A model generated the notes under the pieces. The model saw nothing but the letters and a program-made list of their open reading frames with translations, ran no database searches and was not told the DNA's origin. Position numbers and translations under genes: made by a program. From Metopolophium dirhodum (Eukaryota > Arthropoda > Insecta > Hemiptera > Aphididae), in NCBI RefSeq assembly GCF_019925205.1, contig NC_083567.1:13144001-13208000 (forward strand): a DNA stretch of 64,000 bases, written 5' to 3'. This document shows, in pieces, positions 37,125-50,159 of the stretch (positions within the stretch are counted from its first letter, which is position 1; every line of letters starts with the position of its first letter).

Positions 37125-40100
37125 ATGGCTGAAAAAGGAAAAATTGGAATCATTGGAAGGTAAAAGCAAATAATACTACATTATTATTTAAGTTTTTATT
37201 ATAAATATTATTAAATACCTATGTACTTAAATTATTATATTTTAACCATATTTATTTTATTCAATATCAATAAGTTTAAATCTTGATAATATCTAGTGTG
37301 ATACACTGCTTTGGATCAATCAAGTTCGGTATTTTAGGGAAATGCTGTATAATATTAATTATTAATATATAATATATGCCTATACGCTCACCAATCCCCG
37401 CATATAACTTGAAAACTATTGATTTCCTCAAATTGTTTTCTATTTGTTTAAAGAACCAAGTTTTATGAAATAAAATTGAAAATTGTGTTAACAAGGTATA
37501 TAAATTGTATTAATTATAGTGTTGCCATTATAATTTTATACTTATTCTTAATTAAAAATAAATATTAATACGAGTGCAATAATATATATTAATATTATAT
37601 GATTATGAATACTATACGAGAAAATAAAATTCTATTAGGCGCATCCTTATATTAAGGTATTTTTTATTTGCAGTGGTCTAATAGGCCAGAGTTGGGCTAT
37701 GTTATTTGCAAGTGCTCGTTACAATGTAACCATCTATGACATTAACTTAGAGTTAGTAAATACGGCTTGCGAAAAAATTAAAACAGAATTGAAAACGATG
37801 GAAAAAAATGGAATTCTAAGGGGCAATATTACTGCTGAACAGCAAATTGAACTTATTAAAGGTACTTGAAAAATTGTATTGATTTAATATGTTATGAATT
37901 AAAGAATAATTACGTTTAAGTTTTTACCAACGTACAAATATACAAATAAGATGTATTATATAGACATAAATTAAACTTATGTAGTAAAATATTAGAAAAA
38001 TAGTAATATGCAAGGGCGCCCGCAGGAATTTGTCAAGGGGAGGGCAAAATATTTTCCTTTTTACATTTTTTGTCTCATTATCCTATTAGTTATAAAGTAT
38101 TTTTGTGACGTATAGACAAGGAATGAAAAAAAAAAATTTATGAATTATACGTACATAGTTAGTTAAAACTTAACAAGCAGCATTAATTTTAATTAATTGT
38201 TATGTAATTTTAAATTATCAAATACATTATTTTTAATAGATAAAATGTTACCATTGGTTTTATAATTTTAGGTCATTTATAAAATTAAATATTTCTAGCT
38301 TATTCAGTCAACGATACCACCAATCTCATAATCTATAAAAGCAACGCTCTGAGTTCTGACTCTGAATCGAGTGTAATAAAAATCACTCTGTTAATTTTAA
38401 AAAAAGTTTGTTTTGCGATATTTTATATTACAACGGTAATGATTGAGGTTGGGATTATAATGCAATTTGCATTGTTTTCCAAATCTACGCAATACTCGTT
38501 TTATAACATACGTACATTGAATTTTTTGACAATTTTAAATTTAAGGTAATTTTTTGCATTTAAAGATTTTTAGAGCATTTTGAAGTTTTTTCTAAACTTA
38601 AATTTTAAATTTTATTTTTTAATTTGCACCTGTTTTATATGATTTTTATAATAAATATATGATCTATTATAATCTAAACCTATAGTTACAGAAAAAAAAT
38701 AGTTAATTTTCAGATTAAATAAGTATTACTGATAAATGATAAGTTCTGTCTGTTAAACTTTTCTACTATCATTTAAAAGTTTAAAATGTATATTAAAATT
38801 TATACTTTTAGTATTAAAACTAAAAATAATTTAGTGCACTATTTAGAATTGTTAGGGCATTTTTTAGTTTTTTTAAAACATTAAAATCAACAATAATAAT
38901 ATATGATAATTAGGGCTGTGAATTTGCATGTTTTTTTTTTGCTACTTTGTATAAGAAAATGAATTTGATCAAAATGTGTTTTACGTTATTTATAAATTGA
39001 ATACGAAATCTTATTTTGCATATTTAACCGGTAGGGGCATATAAATGCATGATTTCGCGAGTTCTTCTTGTTTTTGCTTTTTTTCTCATTTGTAAATTTT
39101 CTTGAATTTGGACGATACAGTTTTACAGTTGTAATTTTATCGCAGTGGTAAAAATAGCAGGAATATGTGCTAAACCCGGTCTGGAGTGGCATGCAATACC
39201 GTAACCTCCTGTTGTTATCACGTGTCTATATCTGTGGTCAAAAATCAAACTTGAAACATCTTTAATATTAATAAAATTAATAAAATATTAAATGGAGAAG
39301 AAGAAAACGTTTGTAGTTTCAGATATACCTGAAGACTTAACAAGTAGTGATATGGCATATTTCAAGTATGTTCTACCACGTCAGATGATGCGTTCATTTT
39401 ATTATTTTTATAAGTCCATTTTTTCAGTCATTTTATAATTACAATATTTATTTAAATAAAATATTTTTTCATCCAGCATATGTGGGTATAATTTTTTTTC
39501 AAATTGCATATTTTAAAGCATATTTCACTCATTTTTTAGTGCATATATGCATGCATATTTAAGACTTTTTTAGTGCATGAAATTCACAGTCCTGATGATA
39601 ATCAACCCAGAAAAAGCCATGGAAAGACAACTGCCCCTACTTGCCCCCCCCCCCTGTGAACGCCCTTGGTAATAGGTAAATGTCTATTTTTGTTTGGAAA
39701 TTTCCTACTGAAATTATTCTAAGTAAGCATTTTAAACAATCTTAATATATTGTTCATAAAACATTTAATTATAAATATTAAATATTGCTCTCTCTCTCCT
39801 CATGAAACATTTCAGAATCTGTTACAGTCATTTTTATAAAACAGGTGTAACTAACTTGGAAGAAGTTGTAGAAGGTACAATTCTTATTCAAGAATGTATA
39901 CCAGAAGTATTATCTTTAAAGCAACAGTTGTATGACCAAATTGATAAAATTGTTGGCTCTCAAACTATAATTTCCAGTTCAACTTCTACATTCTTACCAT
40001 CGGCTCTTTCTGAAAAAATGGAACATCGTAATCAATTAATTGTTTCACACCCAGTATGCAAAATCTGTATTATTTTAATTTTAAATAAGGTTAACATATT

Positions 40101-40947
40101 ATGTATTTTTAAAGGTTAACCCACCATATTTTGTGCCACTAGTAGAAATTGTACCATCTGAATGGACTGAAGATTGGGTAATTAAAAAAACAAGGGCAAT
40201 TATGGAAGAAATCAAACAATCCCCTGTAACTCTTGCTAAAGAAGTACCTGGATTTGCTTTGAACCGTATTCAGTTAAGAACTTAAAATTAAATATGTACA
40301 CAAATGTTATTGAAATTACAACTTAATTATTGAATAGGTATGCTATATTGAATGAATGTTGGCATCTTGTCAATGATGGAGTACTTAATGTGAAAGATGT
40401 TGATACAGTCATGTCTGAAGGTCTAGGTATGCGTTATGCATTTCTCGGTCCATTAGAAACTGCTCATTTAAATGCTGAAGGTATGTCATATTTATTTAAT
40501 TTGATAGTTGAGTAATCTATATTGTATGTTGATGACATATTTTTAAACTATAGTTAATCTATCAAATTATTTCATGTAGGTACTCACTTCTGATTTATTT
40601 TTCATTAATATTTTATCCAAATCCTATTGTGGATAGGACTAGTCAAGTTTCTAATAAAAACTAAACATAAGTTTACTTTTTTTCTATAATTTATTTTATT
40701 ATGTTATTATAATATTTGTTAAAAATTAATTTTAGGTTTTGTGAACTATACAGAGCGTTATTCAAACTCTATGTATGGTGTATGCCAACAATTCAAGCCA
40801 TCTCCTAAGTTTGAAGGACCATTGGTAAAAGAAATCGGAGATCAATTAAATACCAATACTCCGTTGGAAGACCTTCCAAAACGTAGATTATGGAGAGATC
40901 AATCTTTGATCAAATTGTCACAACTTAAAAAATATAATAATTATTAA
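37125..40947 (+). CDS. CRYL1: Lambda-crystallin homologue / L-gulonate 3-dehydrogenase
   Basis: Six exons: 37125-37159, 37674-37861, 39845-40053, 40115-40272, 40338-40480, 40736-40947; 314 residues against 319 in human CRYL1. The N-terminal Rossmann fold has GIIGSGLIGQSWA (glycines 11, 13, 16) and an acidic residue at the end of strand 2 (VTIYDIN) for NAD. The motif SHPVNPPYFVPLVEIVPSEW (from Ser142) contains the catalytic histidine and glutamate of the 3-hydroxyacyl-CoA dehydrogenase superfamily, followed by the helical C-domain (PGFALNRIQYAILNE; GLGMRYAFLGPLETAHLN). The enzyme oxidises L-gulonate to 3-dehydro-L-gulonate in the glucuronate-xylulose route in the cytosol. Intron 2 (about 2 kb) carries nested hAT-type transposons. 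All introns are GT-AG and the frame is intact. Confidence 0.93.
38011..39668. mobile_element. hAT-type non-autonomous transposon in CRYL1 intron 2
   Basis: Ends are inverted: CAAGGGCGCCCGCAGG at the left and CCTGTGAACGCCCTTG at the right. It is flanked by the 8-base duplication gtaatatg / gtaatagg (38003-38010 and 39669-39676, one mismatch), which is the hAT signature. The right end also has a run of C. A second element (38911-39594) is nested inside it, leaving about 970 bases of its own AT-rich, non-coding sequence. Confidence 0.82.
38911..39594. mobile_element. Nested hAT-type element (684 bases)
   Basis: Starts tagggctgtgaatttgcatg and ends gcatgaaattcacagtcctg, inverted repeats of about 18 bases resembling the CAGGGCTGTG ends of hAT elements. 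A perfect 8-base target duplication, atgataat, lies at 38903-38910 and 39595-39602. It contains a short frame beginning at 39292 (MEKKKTFVVSDIPEDLTSSD) of unknown origin, but no transposase. It inserted into the older element around it. Confidence 0.85.
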
Positions 40948-41581
40948 AATATATAATATTATTGGTTAGATGGTTTAATAAAATTATGGTATAGGTATTA
41001 CACAATCGTTAATGACACAATATTATGTAGGTAACCGAAAACCATTATCCATTAATAATTGTGAAATTAATGGAAATAAATATTTACATGTATAAATTAC
41101 TGACGGGATATATATTTTCGTAATAAAAAAAATAGTTAAACTAATTTGTTAATTTAATACTGTATAGTGTTTTGAGTAAGTTATATTATAATTTAAAGTA
41201 CTTGTTACGGTTACCTTTTGTCAAGGTTATCGTGTATTTAATATAACTTTATTGATTACTTACTATTTGTTTCATTGGTCATTAATGCTGGTACAATAGT
41301 ATAGGCTATATACATTGTAATTTATACATTATAATATTACGCAAGCTAAAATTAATGAAATAACTAAATCTAAAATTCACTCTAACTAAATTAATCAACC
41401 CAACAATTGGACAAAATAATCAACTTTAGTAGCTGTAGCTTAATAATCAAAACTAAAATATACAATGTTCAGAGTTTCAAATCAAGATGAAGTTAAGAAT
41501 ATACGAGTTATTATATATGATATTTCATTTTTTGATTTAAATGTTAAGATTGAAAAATTTTTTTGTCAAATTACTTCTTCT

Positions 41582-41917
41582 CAGTGGCGTAATTGTGGGG
41601 GGGAACTTCCCCCCCCCAAATAATCCACATTTAAAAAGTATTCTTAACAGGACTGTTAACATATTAAAATATTTTTTTCCCAAACATAAAATATATGTGT
41701 ATACTATTTAGTATTTATACTACTTACTTTTTAAACTACTTATAGCACCTTTTATTAATGACCTCTCTATGTACTTAATAATATTTTTACAATATGGGTA
41801 CCTGTTACCTGCAATTTGTTTATAAACCATAACATTAGTTTTAAGACTAAATCAGGGTTTTGATTATGATGAATAAATTATATTGCCCCCCTAGATTTTT
41901 ATCCAGTTATGCCACTG
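41582..41917. mobile_element. hAT MITE (336 bases)
   Basis: Inverted ends CAGTGGCGTAATTG and CAGTTATGCCACTG, with facing G and C tracts just inside. It has a perfect 8-base target duplication cttcttct (41574-41581 and 41918-41925). No coding capacity. The CAGTGGCG start and 8-base duplication point to hAT. Confidence 0.85.
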
Positions 41918-42544
41918 CTTCTTCTATTGATGATAATATAATAGTTTGACCAATTTAGTAGAAGGTGATATGGCCAATTTATCGATAGAGTTTATTCTCA
42001 ATGTGTCAGCAACATGCCAATAATATACTCATATTCAATCTTTCTGAGCAGAAAAAATATTTTGAAGTATATTATATATTTAAGTTAATAATTGATAAAT
42101 AATTAAAATAACGTTGGGTTCTATCACTGGATAGCCTCCCTCCTCATGTGTTCATGTTATAAAAAAAAAAAAATTGTTGGTATGTGTTCAATTTTGCTTA
42201 TTATGCCTATTGTAGCATAGATTGTAAATATTCTAATAATAAATAAATAAAAAAAAAAAAAAAAAAGCTTGGATAATAAATAAGCTAATAATAAAATAAT
42301 AAGCTTACACTTTATAAATAACAAAAAAAACCATTGGCAACTAATACGGTGACCTATAAAATATCCGAAAATAGGGATCTTAGGGATTAGCCCCCCAAAC
42401 CTCCTCCTCATAATTGTGGTGGGCTGATTTATATTCTGCATACACTAAACAATACTTATGGCTCCATCTATTTTAATTACTGTTAAGTATCTCTTGATAA
42501 ATTACAAATTACAATAAAACTATTTTATACCTACTTGTATTGAA

Positions 42545-42792
42545 AACATAGAAATAGAAGTTGACAGTTCAGAAGATGAAGAGATAGTACAGATCAATCA
42601 ACGAGCCCAACACATGGTGAAGCAACTGCAATGCTGGAGCAGTTGATGACATACTTCGAGAAACAAAGTGAAACATCTTCTGCTGAGCTACTGACCTTAA
42701 GGCATCTACGATATCGCACAGCAAAATTACGTCAATCTTCATTAAAACAAAATATTACTACCCACCTTAACTTACAAACATTTACAACTTGA
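42545..42792 (+). pseudogene. Relic of a Tigger/pogo-type transposase C-terminus
   Basis: Two adjoining frames encode an acidic stretch (EVDSSEDEEI) and then LEQLMTYFEKQSETSSAELL followed by LRHLRYRTAKLRQSS, ending at a stop at 42790-42792. The pattern 'EALEQL..YFEQQ...LL.LR.LR.RTAK.RQ..LKQ..' resembles the C-terminal end of Tigger and jerky-like proteins. A frame shift near 42625 separates the parts and nothing upstream remains. The family call is tentative. Confidence 0.4.
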
Positions 42793-43828
42793 ATGCTCAA
42801 AAATAGTTTGTTTGTGACACCACTGGTGAATCTTTGTAACACAGAACTCATAACAATTTTGATTATTTTTAATTAACTATTGATAAAATAATATTATGTG
42901 TCCATTTGTACTCTTTTATAAAGCAATGACATTACGACGCTGTTATAGAAATACACTATTGAGTGATCAAGATATACATTTCCAATAACAATATGATGCA
43001 ACATATGATGAATATGGTGTAATGCTATTAAATTTATGTTCAACAACAGTTCTTTGTTTTAAATGCAGTTTCAAAAACTTACATACATACATATAGGTAT
43101 ATTATTAATATTAATTGTAAATTCATCAGAATATATAAGCAGTATAAAACTTAAAAATTGAATTTACTTAACTTTATTCTATACATATTTTATGTATAAG
43201 GAACATAGTTACATAAGACATAAACATAAATAATGTATAAATTATAAAATTAAGATTTTATATATGTATTAAAAAAAATTCTATAGCTGAAATTTAAAAT
43301 ATAAGTATAATATATATATTTTTTGTCTAAGTTTATCAATTAATAACGACGCAAAAAAAAAAATACATATACACATACATTAAATAGACAAAATATAACT
43401 TAGTATGAAGTATGAGTATGAAGAATACATTTTTGAATACAGTAGAGATGGGACAAGTTACTTTAATTAACTGATTCATTTTTTTCCATTAAATAAACTG
43501 GTTCAGACTGAACAGTGAATCATTTGATCATAAGAATCATAATCTATTTGTTTGTGACCGCCAGTGACAAGTTCATTTAATTGAATCATTAATCAATTCT
43601 AATGTGAGTTGTTTCTTAACATAATTATACAAAACTAATTTAAATGAATACAAAATAATGTATTATAAGAATGTAAATATCCAGTGACAAGAAGTCACTA
43701 TTTTTTTTTAGTGTTTTATACATCAAATTTATCTTTAAATAGTATAAAAAAATAAGTTTGTTGACAGATTAAAAAGATAGTAAATAAAAATCATCTACAT
43801 CTTATATGGAGTTCAGTAAAAAAAAAGG

Positions 43829-45300
43829 TGGATAAGTGGATGTCGCTCTGCTGTACAGTAGGTTACAAGTGGGTAACTGTAATGGATAGTGTTAAATTTG
43901 AATTCAATGATATAATATCATTGTATAAGAAAAACAATTCTGAGCGAAAACGGTCCGTCAGCCTATGATATTACCAAGTATATTTGATGATATTATTGTG
44001 AATAAAGTAATTTATATATAACCTATTTACGTGGAGCCTTGTTTTAAATTTTCAATCCTAAGCCATAACATTTTATACATTTTTAACTACAAATAATTAA
44101 TAAATAAATTATATAATTAATAAATTATAAATTTGATAAATGTTGTCAAAATTTGAATTTTAAATGCTTATAAAAAAAAATTGTGCATATGTATTTTTAA
44201 TATTTTTCAACTGCTTTTAGAACGATATATCAGGAGCCTTATATTAAATTTTCACGCTTTTTTACCCAACAAATAAGACTTTATTGATATTTATAGAAAA
44301 AAAAACTAAAAAAATTGAAAACTGACAATGTCCGTAAACAGCTCAAAAAGAGTCAAAATATTTTCAACATTTTATGGTGTATAGAAAATGCTAATATAAA
44401 CATTCAGTGATATTTTCAAGTATCTACAGTCATTCGTTTTTTAATAACAATAAAATAAGAAAATTGTTACATGAGAAATCGAGTAAATATCAAATGTTGT
44501 AAAAATATAAATTTCAGACCCTCATAAAAATTTAATTTAAGTTTCTTCTAGACATTTTTTTTTTTGATAAAGGTAGACAAACTTTTGAGTAATCTTATAT
44601 TACATTTTCAAATCTTAGGTTTAAAAAGAAAAATTTTTATGAATTCTCAACTCAAAATAATTTGCTATTTTTCGTGATTTTTTCGTATTTTGTCAAAATT
44701 TGAACTTTGAATGCTTATAAATAAAAACTGTGACTAAGGATTTTTAATTTTTTTTCATCTGCTTTGAAACAATAACCTAGGAGCCTTCAATTAAATTTTC
44801 AAGCTTTTTTACTCGACAGATAAAATTTTATTGATATTTATAGAAAAAAAAACTAAAAAAATTGAAAACTGACAATGACCGTAAACAGCTCAAAAAGAGT
44901 CAAAATATTTTGTAAATTTTATGGTGTATAGAGAATGCTAATATAAACATTCAGTCAAAATTTCATGTCCCTACGATCATTTGTTTTAGAGTTACACCAA
45001 AAACCAAAATCGATTTTCTCGAAAACAGATTTTGCGTAAAAATTCCCGTTTTTTCCTTAATTTTTCTTTTGTTTTTCACGTCGCTTGTGAAAACTACTGG
45101 GAAATGTTTACTTTTGACCCCCCAAAGTACCAACTAGATTCACTTTCCTATCAGAAAAGTTACTATTGAAGAAAATCCAAGCACTTTTACTGTCCTAAAA
45201 GGTGATGACAGACACAAAAATAAAAATAATTAAAAAATTAACAAAAAAACACACATCATTGTAAAATCAATACATTCATCGCTTCGCTCAGAATCTAATA
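43829..45300. repeat. 1.4-kb non-coding repeat, copy 1
   Basis: Begins gataagtggatgtcgctctg and runs to the cgcttcgctcagaatc end. Copy 2 is at 50160-51545 in the same orientation with the same order of landmarks. Inside, a module (44147 and 44690, 543 bases apart) repeats: 'gtcaaaatttgaa...aatgcttata', then a 'gagcctt..attaaattttca' block and 'gaaaactgacaatg.ccgtaaa'. A related block lies at 44493. No open reading frame of note; probably a non-autonomous or satellite-like dispersed element. Confidence 0.65.
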
Positions 45301-45404
45301 ATTATAATTAATATTAGTCTCAATTATCTATTTAACTTAATTTTTTATTTATTTTAAACCAACAAACAAGTAATCAAAGGTGAGATATTATTTTATCAAT
45401 AGAG

Positions 45405-45471
45405 TAATATCACAGAATAGATTAAATTTAGATTTATAGATTTATAGATTTAATCTATTCTGTGGTAATAT
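45405..45471. repeat. Near-perfect palindrome of 67 bases
   Basis: Arms taatatcacagaatagatta and taatctattctgtggtaata flank a centre of three gatttata-like repeats. It could fold as a hairpin; a very short MITE is one explanation. No target duplication seen. Confidence 0.6.
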
Positions 45472-45642
45472 GGACAACTGGATGGACAGTGATGTGATAC
45501 AATATTTAATCTTTTAGTTGAGTAAACATTTAAATATAAATTCAATCAACCAACCAGGGAAATTTTATTTTAGCACATTGAAAATGTAAATTTGTTTCTT
45601 AAATTACATTTCAACCGTTTCTTATTTTATTTTATTGTATCT

Positions 45643-45935
45643 TCACAGCTATCCACCAACGCTATTCCTGGTGACCCCAGAAGGCGTCTAAAACGTACCT
45701 GGTGTCGCGACTTACTAATTTAAAATTGTTCATACCTCTACCTCCCCTAATCTTATAATCCTGCCCTCTCTTACTAGCAAATTAAAATCCTAGCCTAAAA
45801 TCCTAACCTTAAGTGCCTCCAATGGGCGGCTTCTTATCTCCAGCCACTCAAGCCATTTCACCTCCATCACATGCACTTATTGTAAAACAACATTTATAGA
45901 TTGTGTATATTTAAATAAACGATATAAAAAAAAAA
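45643..45935 (+). mobile_element. 5'-truncated LINE 3' end with 14-base target duplication
   Basis: The first part is the tail of a reverse-transcriptase ORF (LSTNAIPGDPRRRLKRTWCR then DLLI and a stop near 45722), as in Jockey/CR1-type elements. A 3' untranslated region, AATAAA (45915-45920) and an A tail follow. The duplication attttattgtatct lies on both sides (45629-45642 and 45936-45949), showing target-primed reverse transcription. Only about 290 bases were inserted, so it was dead on arrival. Confidence 0.85.
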
Positions 45936-48636
45936 ATTTTATTGTATCTATTTATAAGAAAAATGTCAATCCTCTAAAGTAGAGTTCAATTATAGTAAAC
46001 ATATTAACTTCAAAAAATACAAAATTGTTTTTCTCAATGTTTTATTTGTAATATATATTTATTAGATTTTGTAATTTGTAATTTAGTTTTATAAAATAGT
46101 AAGTTTTTGTACTTAAAGTGTAAGAAGTAGCTAAAGTAAATTTATACACCGGCATTTATCCGGAAACGGTATTTACAACTCCATGAGGTATAACTTAATG
46201 ACATTTTTTCAAGGGTAAACCTAGAAGTTGAAGGTAGATGCGCATTTTGTTCATAACTCGTTAACCGCCATGTAGAACAGTTGGTGGAAATAGTTTTTTC
46301 AGAAGAAGTTTTTCCAAACAGAATAATCTCTTAAATGGCTTGGGTACATGCATACACCAGTTACCGAAACTTGCTAACTGAAATAGAAAAAAAAACAACT
46401 ATATTAATTAAATTATTTTGAAAATTGTATTAATTTAATGGCTCAGTATCATATTAAAAATCAAAGTAGTAAAATAGAAACCAATCAACATTATTCATAG
46501 TCCCAACACATAGTTTGTTCCATTATAATATAGCAAACATCCTTGTGTTATAGTTGTGAACATATAGCGTATACTAGTATATAACGTTTTATTTATCATT
46601 ATCTATGCCTTATGAATAAATAACAATATAAACTTTTTAGCTTGAGCAATACTTATTCTTAAGCATCTACTATCGATATGGCCCTAAACAATTACAAAAT
46701 CTCAGGTGTTAAATCCACATCTGACTGCAACTTTGTAACATCGTTTTAATGTATCTGTCGAGTTGTTTCAGATGTATCATAACCAATAAGTAATACATTA
46801 TCGGCATTTTAATACTATACACATAACTTACATGATTTGGGTTGTACACAAGTAACAATATAACATACATCTTAACCGTTGTCATTTCATAGAAAATATA
46901 AACTTCCTAGTTATATTTCAAATAAGTAATAAATAAATAATAATAATCACTATTCACTATTCACTATAATACTACTAATTACTATAGGCCTATATTATAG
47001 TAATGCAGGTAATACATATAATAATATACACACCTACAATCGTCCTGGCGGTTCTCAGAAATATCAAAATAATATACAGTTCATAAATCATAATAGGAAA
47101 ATCGTTGTAAATAACTTTAGTTTTAACAAAAAAACTAAGTTATTTTCTACATTTTATTTTTTTTTTTAACTAGTTAAGTTAAAAGTTCTCAAAAAAAGTA
47201 ACTTTTAACTTTTTAACTAGTTTCTGCCCAGCTTTGAATTTTACGTTTATAAAAGTACCAATACAACCTATCTAATATATATAGATTAAAATATGTTCAT
47301 AATGCGTAGATACTAGATTCAAAATTGTTCGTCGGTCTGCCCCGACAACTTCCGTGGACGTAGAATAAAGATCATTTTCTATGTACAAAAACATTTTAAG
47401 CCCAAACCGTCAACATTTTACTGAAGACAGTTTATCTAAGACCTAAGTAGGTACATGGTGGTGAAATTTTTTTTAACACAAACTATTTAATTTTTTAGTA
47501 AATTTTTATTGTAATTGCTTTTTTGTATAAATTAAATGCTTTTTTTAAGTGAATACTTCTTAATTCTTATGCTACTCCTGATCCCACGAGTCTGCGTTAA
47601 GTAATTTTGCACTTGGAACGCAGTTTATAAATTATTAGATTGAGCTCCTCTACTTAATAATTCCCAATTCGAGCACTGGTTCGACAAAGACCGAAAATCA
47701 CCTCTTCCAAGTTACAATGCATTTATCTAAAAACAATATTGCCATAAAAAATGTCAATAGCCAATACTAAATGTTGGTCTAATCGGTACAACAGGAAGTC
47801 AATTGACACGCATATAGTCATAATAATTGCTGTTAATTGTCATTCGAACAGAATTAAAGACGATTAAGCATAACACTTGACCTTGAGGCCAATATTTGAG
47901 TCCAATATTTCGGTAGGCTGTTATCGACATTCTACATAAACATAATAATATAATATTATTACATCATTGTGACATTGTGTTATTGCTTAGTTATTTAATT
48001 CGTAAATTCGTTATCCTTTAGACACTGATAGGCGTGGGTCGTATTTGTGTACATATTATACTATGGTAAAATTCGTCGCGCCGATTGTCTGGATGAGCCG
48101 GTCGCCGGTGTATACCAAAAGTTCTAAAACAGTCAAACTGTGGTAGGTACGCGTACTGATGATACGCAAAAGACTACGACGTGATGATTGATGGTCCGGG
48201 AAATCGGGTCGTGGCCCGTGGGCATTTTTCCATAATGCCCTCCATGGGCCCATCAAATATTCAAATCCCAGGGCCAAAGGTGCAATTAGGTGGTGGTGCA
48301 ATTAGCACGTCAACTATTCGTATTACTACCATAGCACTATAGCAGTAATATTTGGCAACTGTCGGACAACGTGTTATTATAATAATTAACTAAGATAATA
48401 ATAATAATAACTAACTATCTCAGTTTAAGTTTATAATGTAGTAGCCAGTAGGTTGTAGCCTGTAGGCTGTAGGTACAAGAAAAAAATAGTTGGAGAAACT
48501 CTGGTTTTCACGTAAAGTAATATTGTTATTGTTTAACTTGATATTTTAATAATATAATGTCCTAACTCCTAATATGATTATCTGAATTCTGAGTCATCAT
48601 CCCCTCCCGTAACGAAATCCCGGCGGCTGGCACTGT

Positions 48637-48671
48637 CTAGTGTCTAGACTCTAGAGTCTAGAGTCTAGACC
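48637..48671. repeat. Tandem TCTAGA/GTCTAGAC tract
   Basis: Short tract of overlapping gtctaga and ctctaga units. Simple-sequence palindromic repeat. Confidence 0.6.
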
Positions 48672-49394
48672 ACCGCGATTACATTTTGACATTTTGTTTT
48701 CATTGCAGTCTGGCACTCTGCAACGGTGCAATTGGTGGGGTGTATAACGTATTGATTATTGGTCTGCTGTCAGCAGTACTGCACCGGTCCACTCAGCAAT
48801 AATTATTATTTTTTGTCTCGTATTCATATAGTCATTACTCATTAGTATTCTTGCCTATGCATATAGTCTGTATTCATAGTGGTCATTTTGTGACAGTGCA
48901 GGGTATAGACGTATAGTGTATTATAAATTATAATTATTAGTGTTTACAGCTATGGCGGTCGATCAATGATTCCAACGGTTAATAACATTTTTTTTTTCAT
49001 ATATCGCAGCGTTGTATTGTTTTACTATAAAATATAGTTTTGTGTACCTACCAATAGACATCAACTATTGAACTATCCGCGATGAAGTAGGTATGTAAAT
49101 AGCCTATTATTAGTATTATTATGCCGTAAAAATATACCTATTCTAAATAATCGGAGGAAGGCTACAGGGTTTTTTGTAAAATCATTTTTTAAATATAATA
49201 TTTTAATGATATAGGCTAAAATGAACACGGTAAATGGGGGGGGGGGGCTATAGCCGCTAAACCCCCATGGCTACGCCTCTGGTTACTCAGAAATATGTGC
49301 CAAAAAACACTTAGGTATTCATCATTTAAAATTATACAATAAAATGTGTATTAGGTTTAGGTAGTGTATTACTTAGCATCAATTCAGATAACTG

Positions 49395-49503
49395 AGGGCC
49401 CGTTTTACAATCACAATTTAAACCTCGGTTACGCTTAACCCACTGATTTTACCGGCCAAATTCGGTGGTTTAACCTTAGTTTAGCTATTGTAATACGGGC
49501 TCT
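49395..49503. mobile_element. Short MITE with GGCCCGTTTTACAAT-type ends
   Basis: About 108 bases with imperfect inverted ends: gggcccgttttacaat at the left and attgtaatacgggctc at the right. It lies directly next to the hAT MITE at 49513-49682. No coding capacity. Confidence 0.6.
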
Positions 49504-49512
49504 AATGCTTTC

Positions 49513-49682
49513 CAGTGGTATAATTAGGAATTTGGTTTGGGGAGGTGGGTGGATATACGTTTTTAGCAAACATGAATGGTCATTACTCATTATCAATACT
49601 TTGATCAAAATGTTAACGGTAAAAAAAAAGTTTTGGGGGGATCCCTTCCCCTAATCCCCCCTCCCCCTTAATTACTCCCCTG
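49513..49682. mobile_element. hAT MITE (170 bases)
   Basis: Ends CAGTGGTATAATTAGGAA and, reversed, CAGGGGAGTAATTAAGGGGG. The 8-base target duplication atgctttc is perfect (49505-49512 and 49683-49690). Distantly like the element at 41582-41917 in its CAGTGG start and internal G/C tracts. Confidence 0.85.
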
Positions 49683-50159
49683 ATGCTTTCTTATATTTCA
49701 TTTAAATTCAAACAATATTAAATATATAATAATACAATTAAGTATGATTAAAATATTTTATATGTAAAATAAATGTCATAAATAGGTACTTTAGATTTGG
49801 AAAATTAATGGTACTGTTTTTTCTGATACTAATAACTCATAATTAAATAAAAACAAAACTAACTAAATATTTATGTTGGTAATCATTATAATTAATTTAA
49901 ATAACTGCTATTAGATCATAGAGTAATCAATAAAATATAAGATAAAACTGAATTATGATGCAATATTTGTTTTAAAAATAAATGCAAAATTGGTAGATAT
50001 AAAATAATATATAATATAATAGGTTATATTTTAATGAAGCTATTGGACCCAGCAAAAAATCTCTGCATTTATCTATAAATGTCAATATGGTTATAATAAA
50101 AACTGAGCAATATAAATCATTTATAACAATAAAACACACAAACATTTTAATAATTAAAA

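Noticed and set aside
48056..48301. 81-codon minus-strand frame with proline-rich peptide
   Set aside because: No known domain or splice context; the local GC content alone explains the lack of stops.
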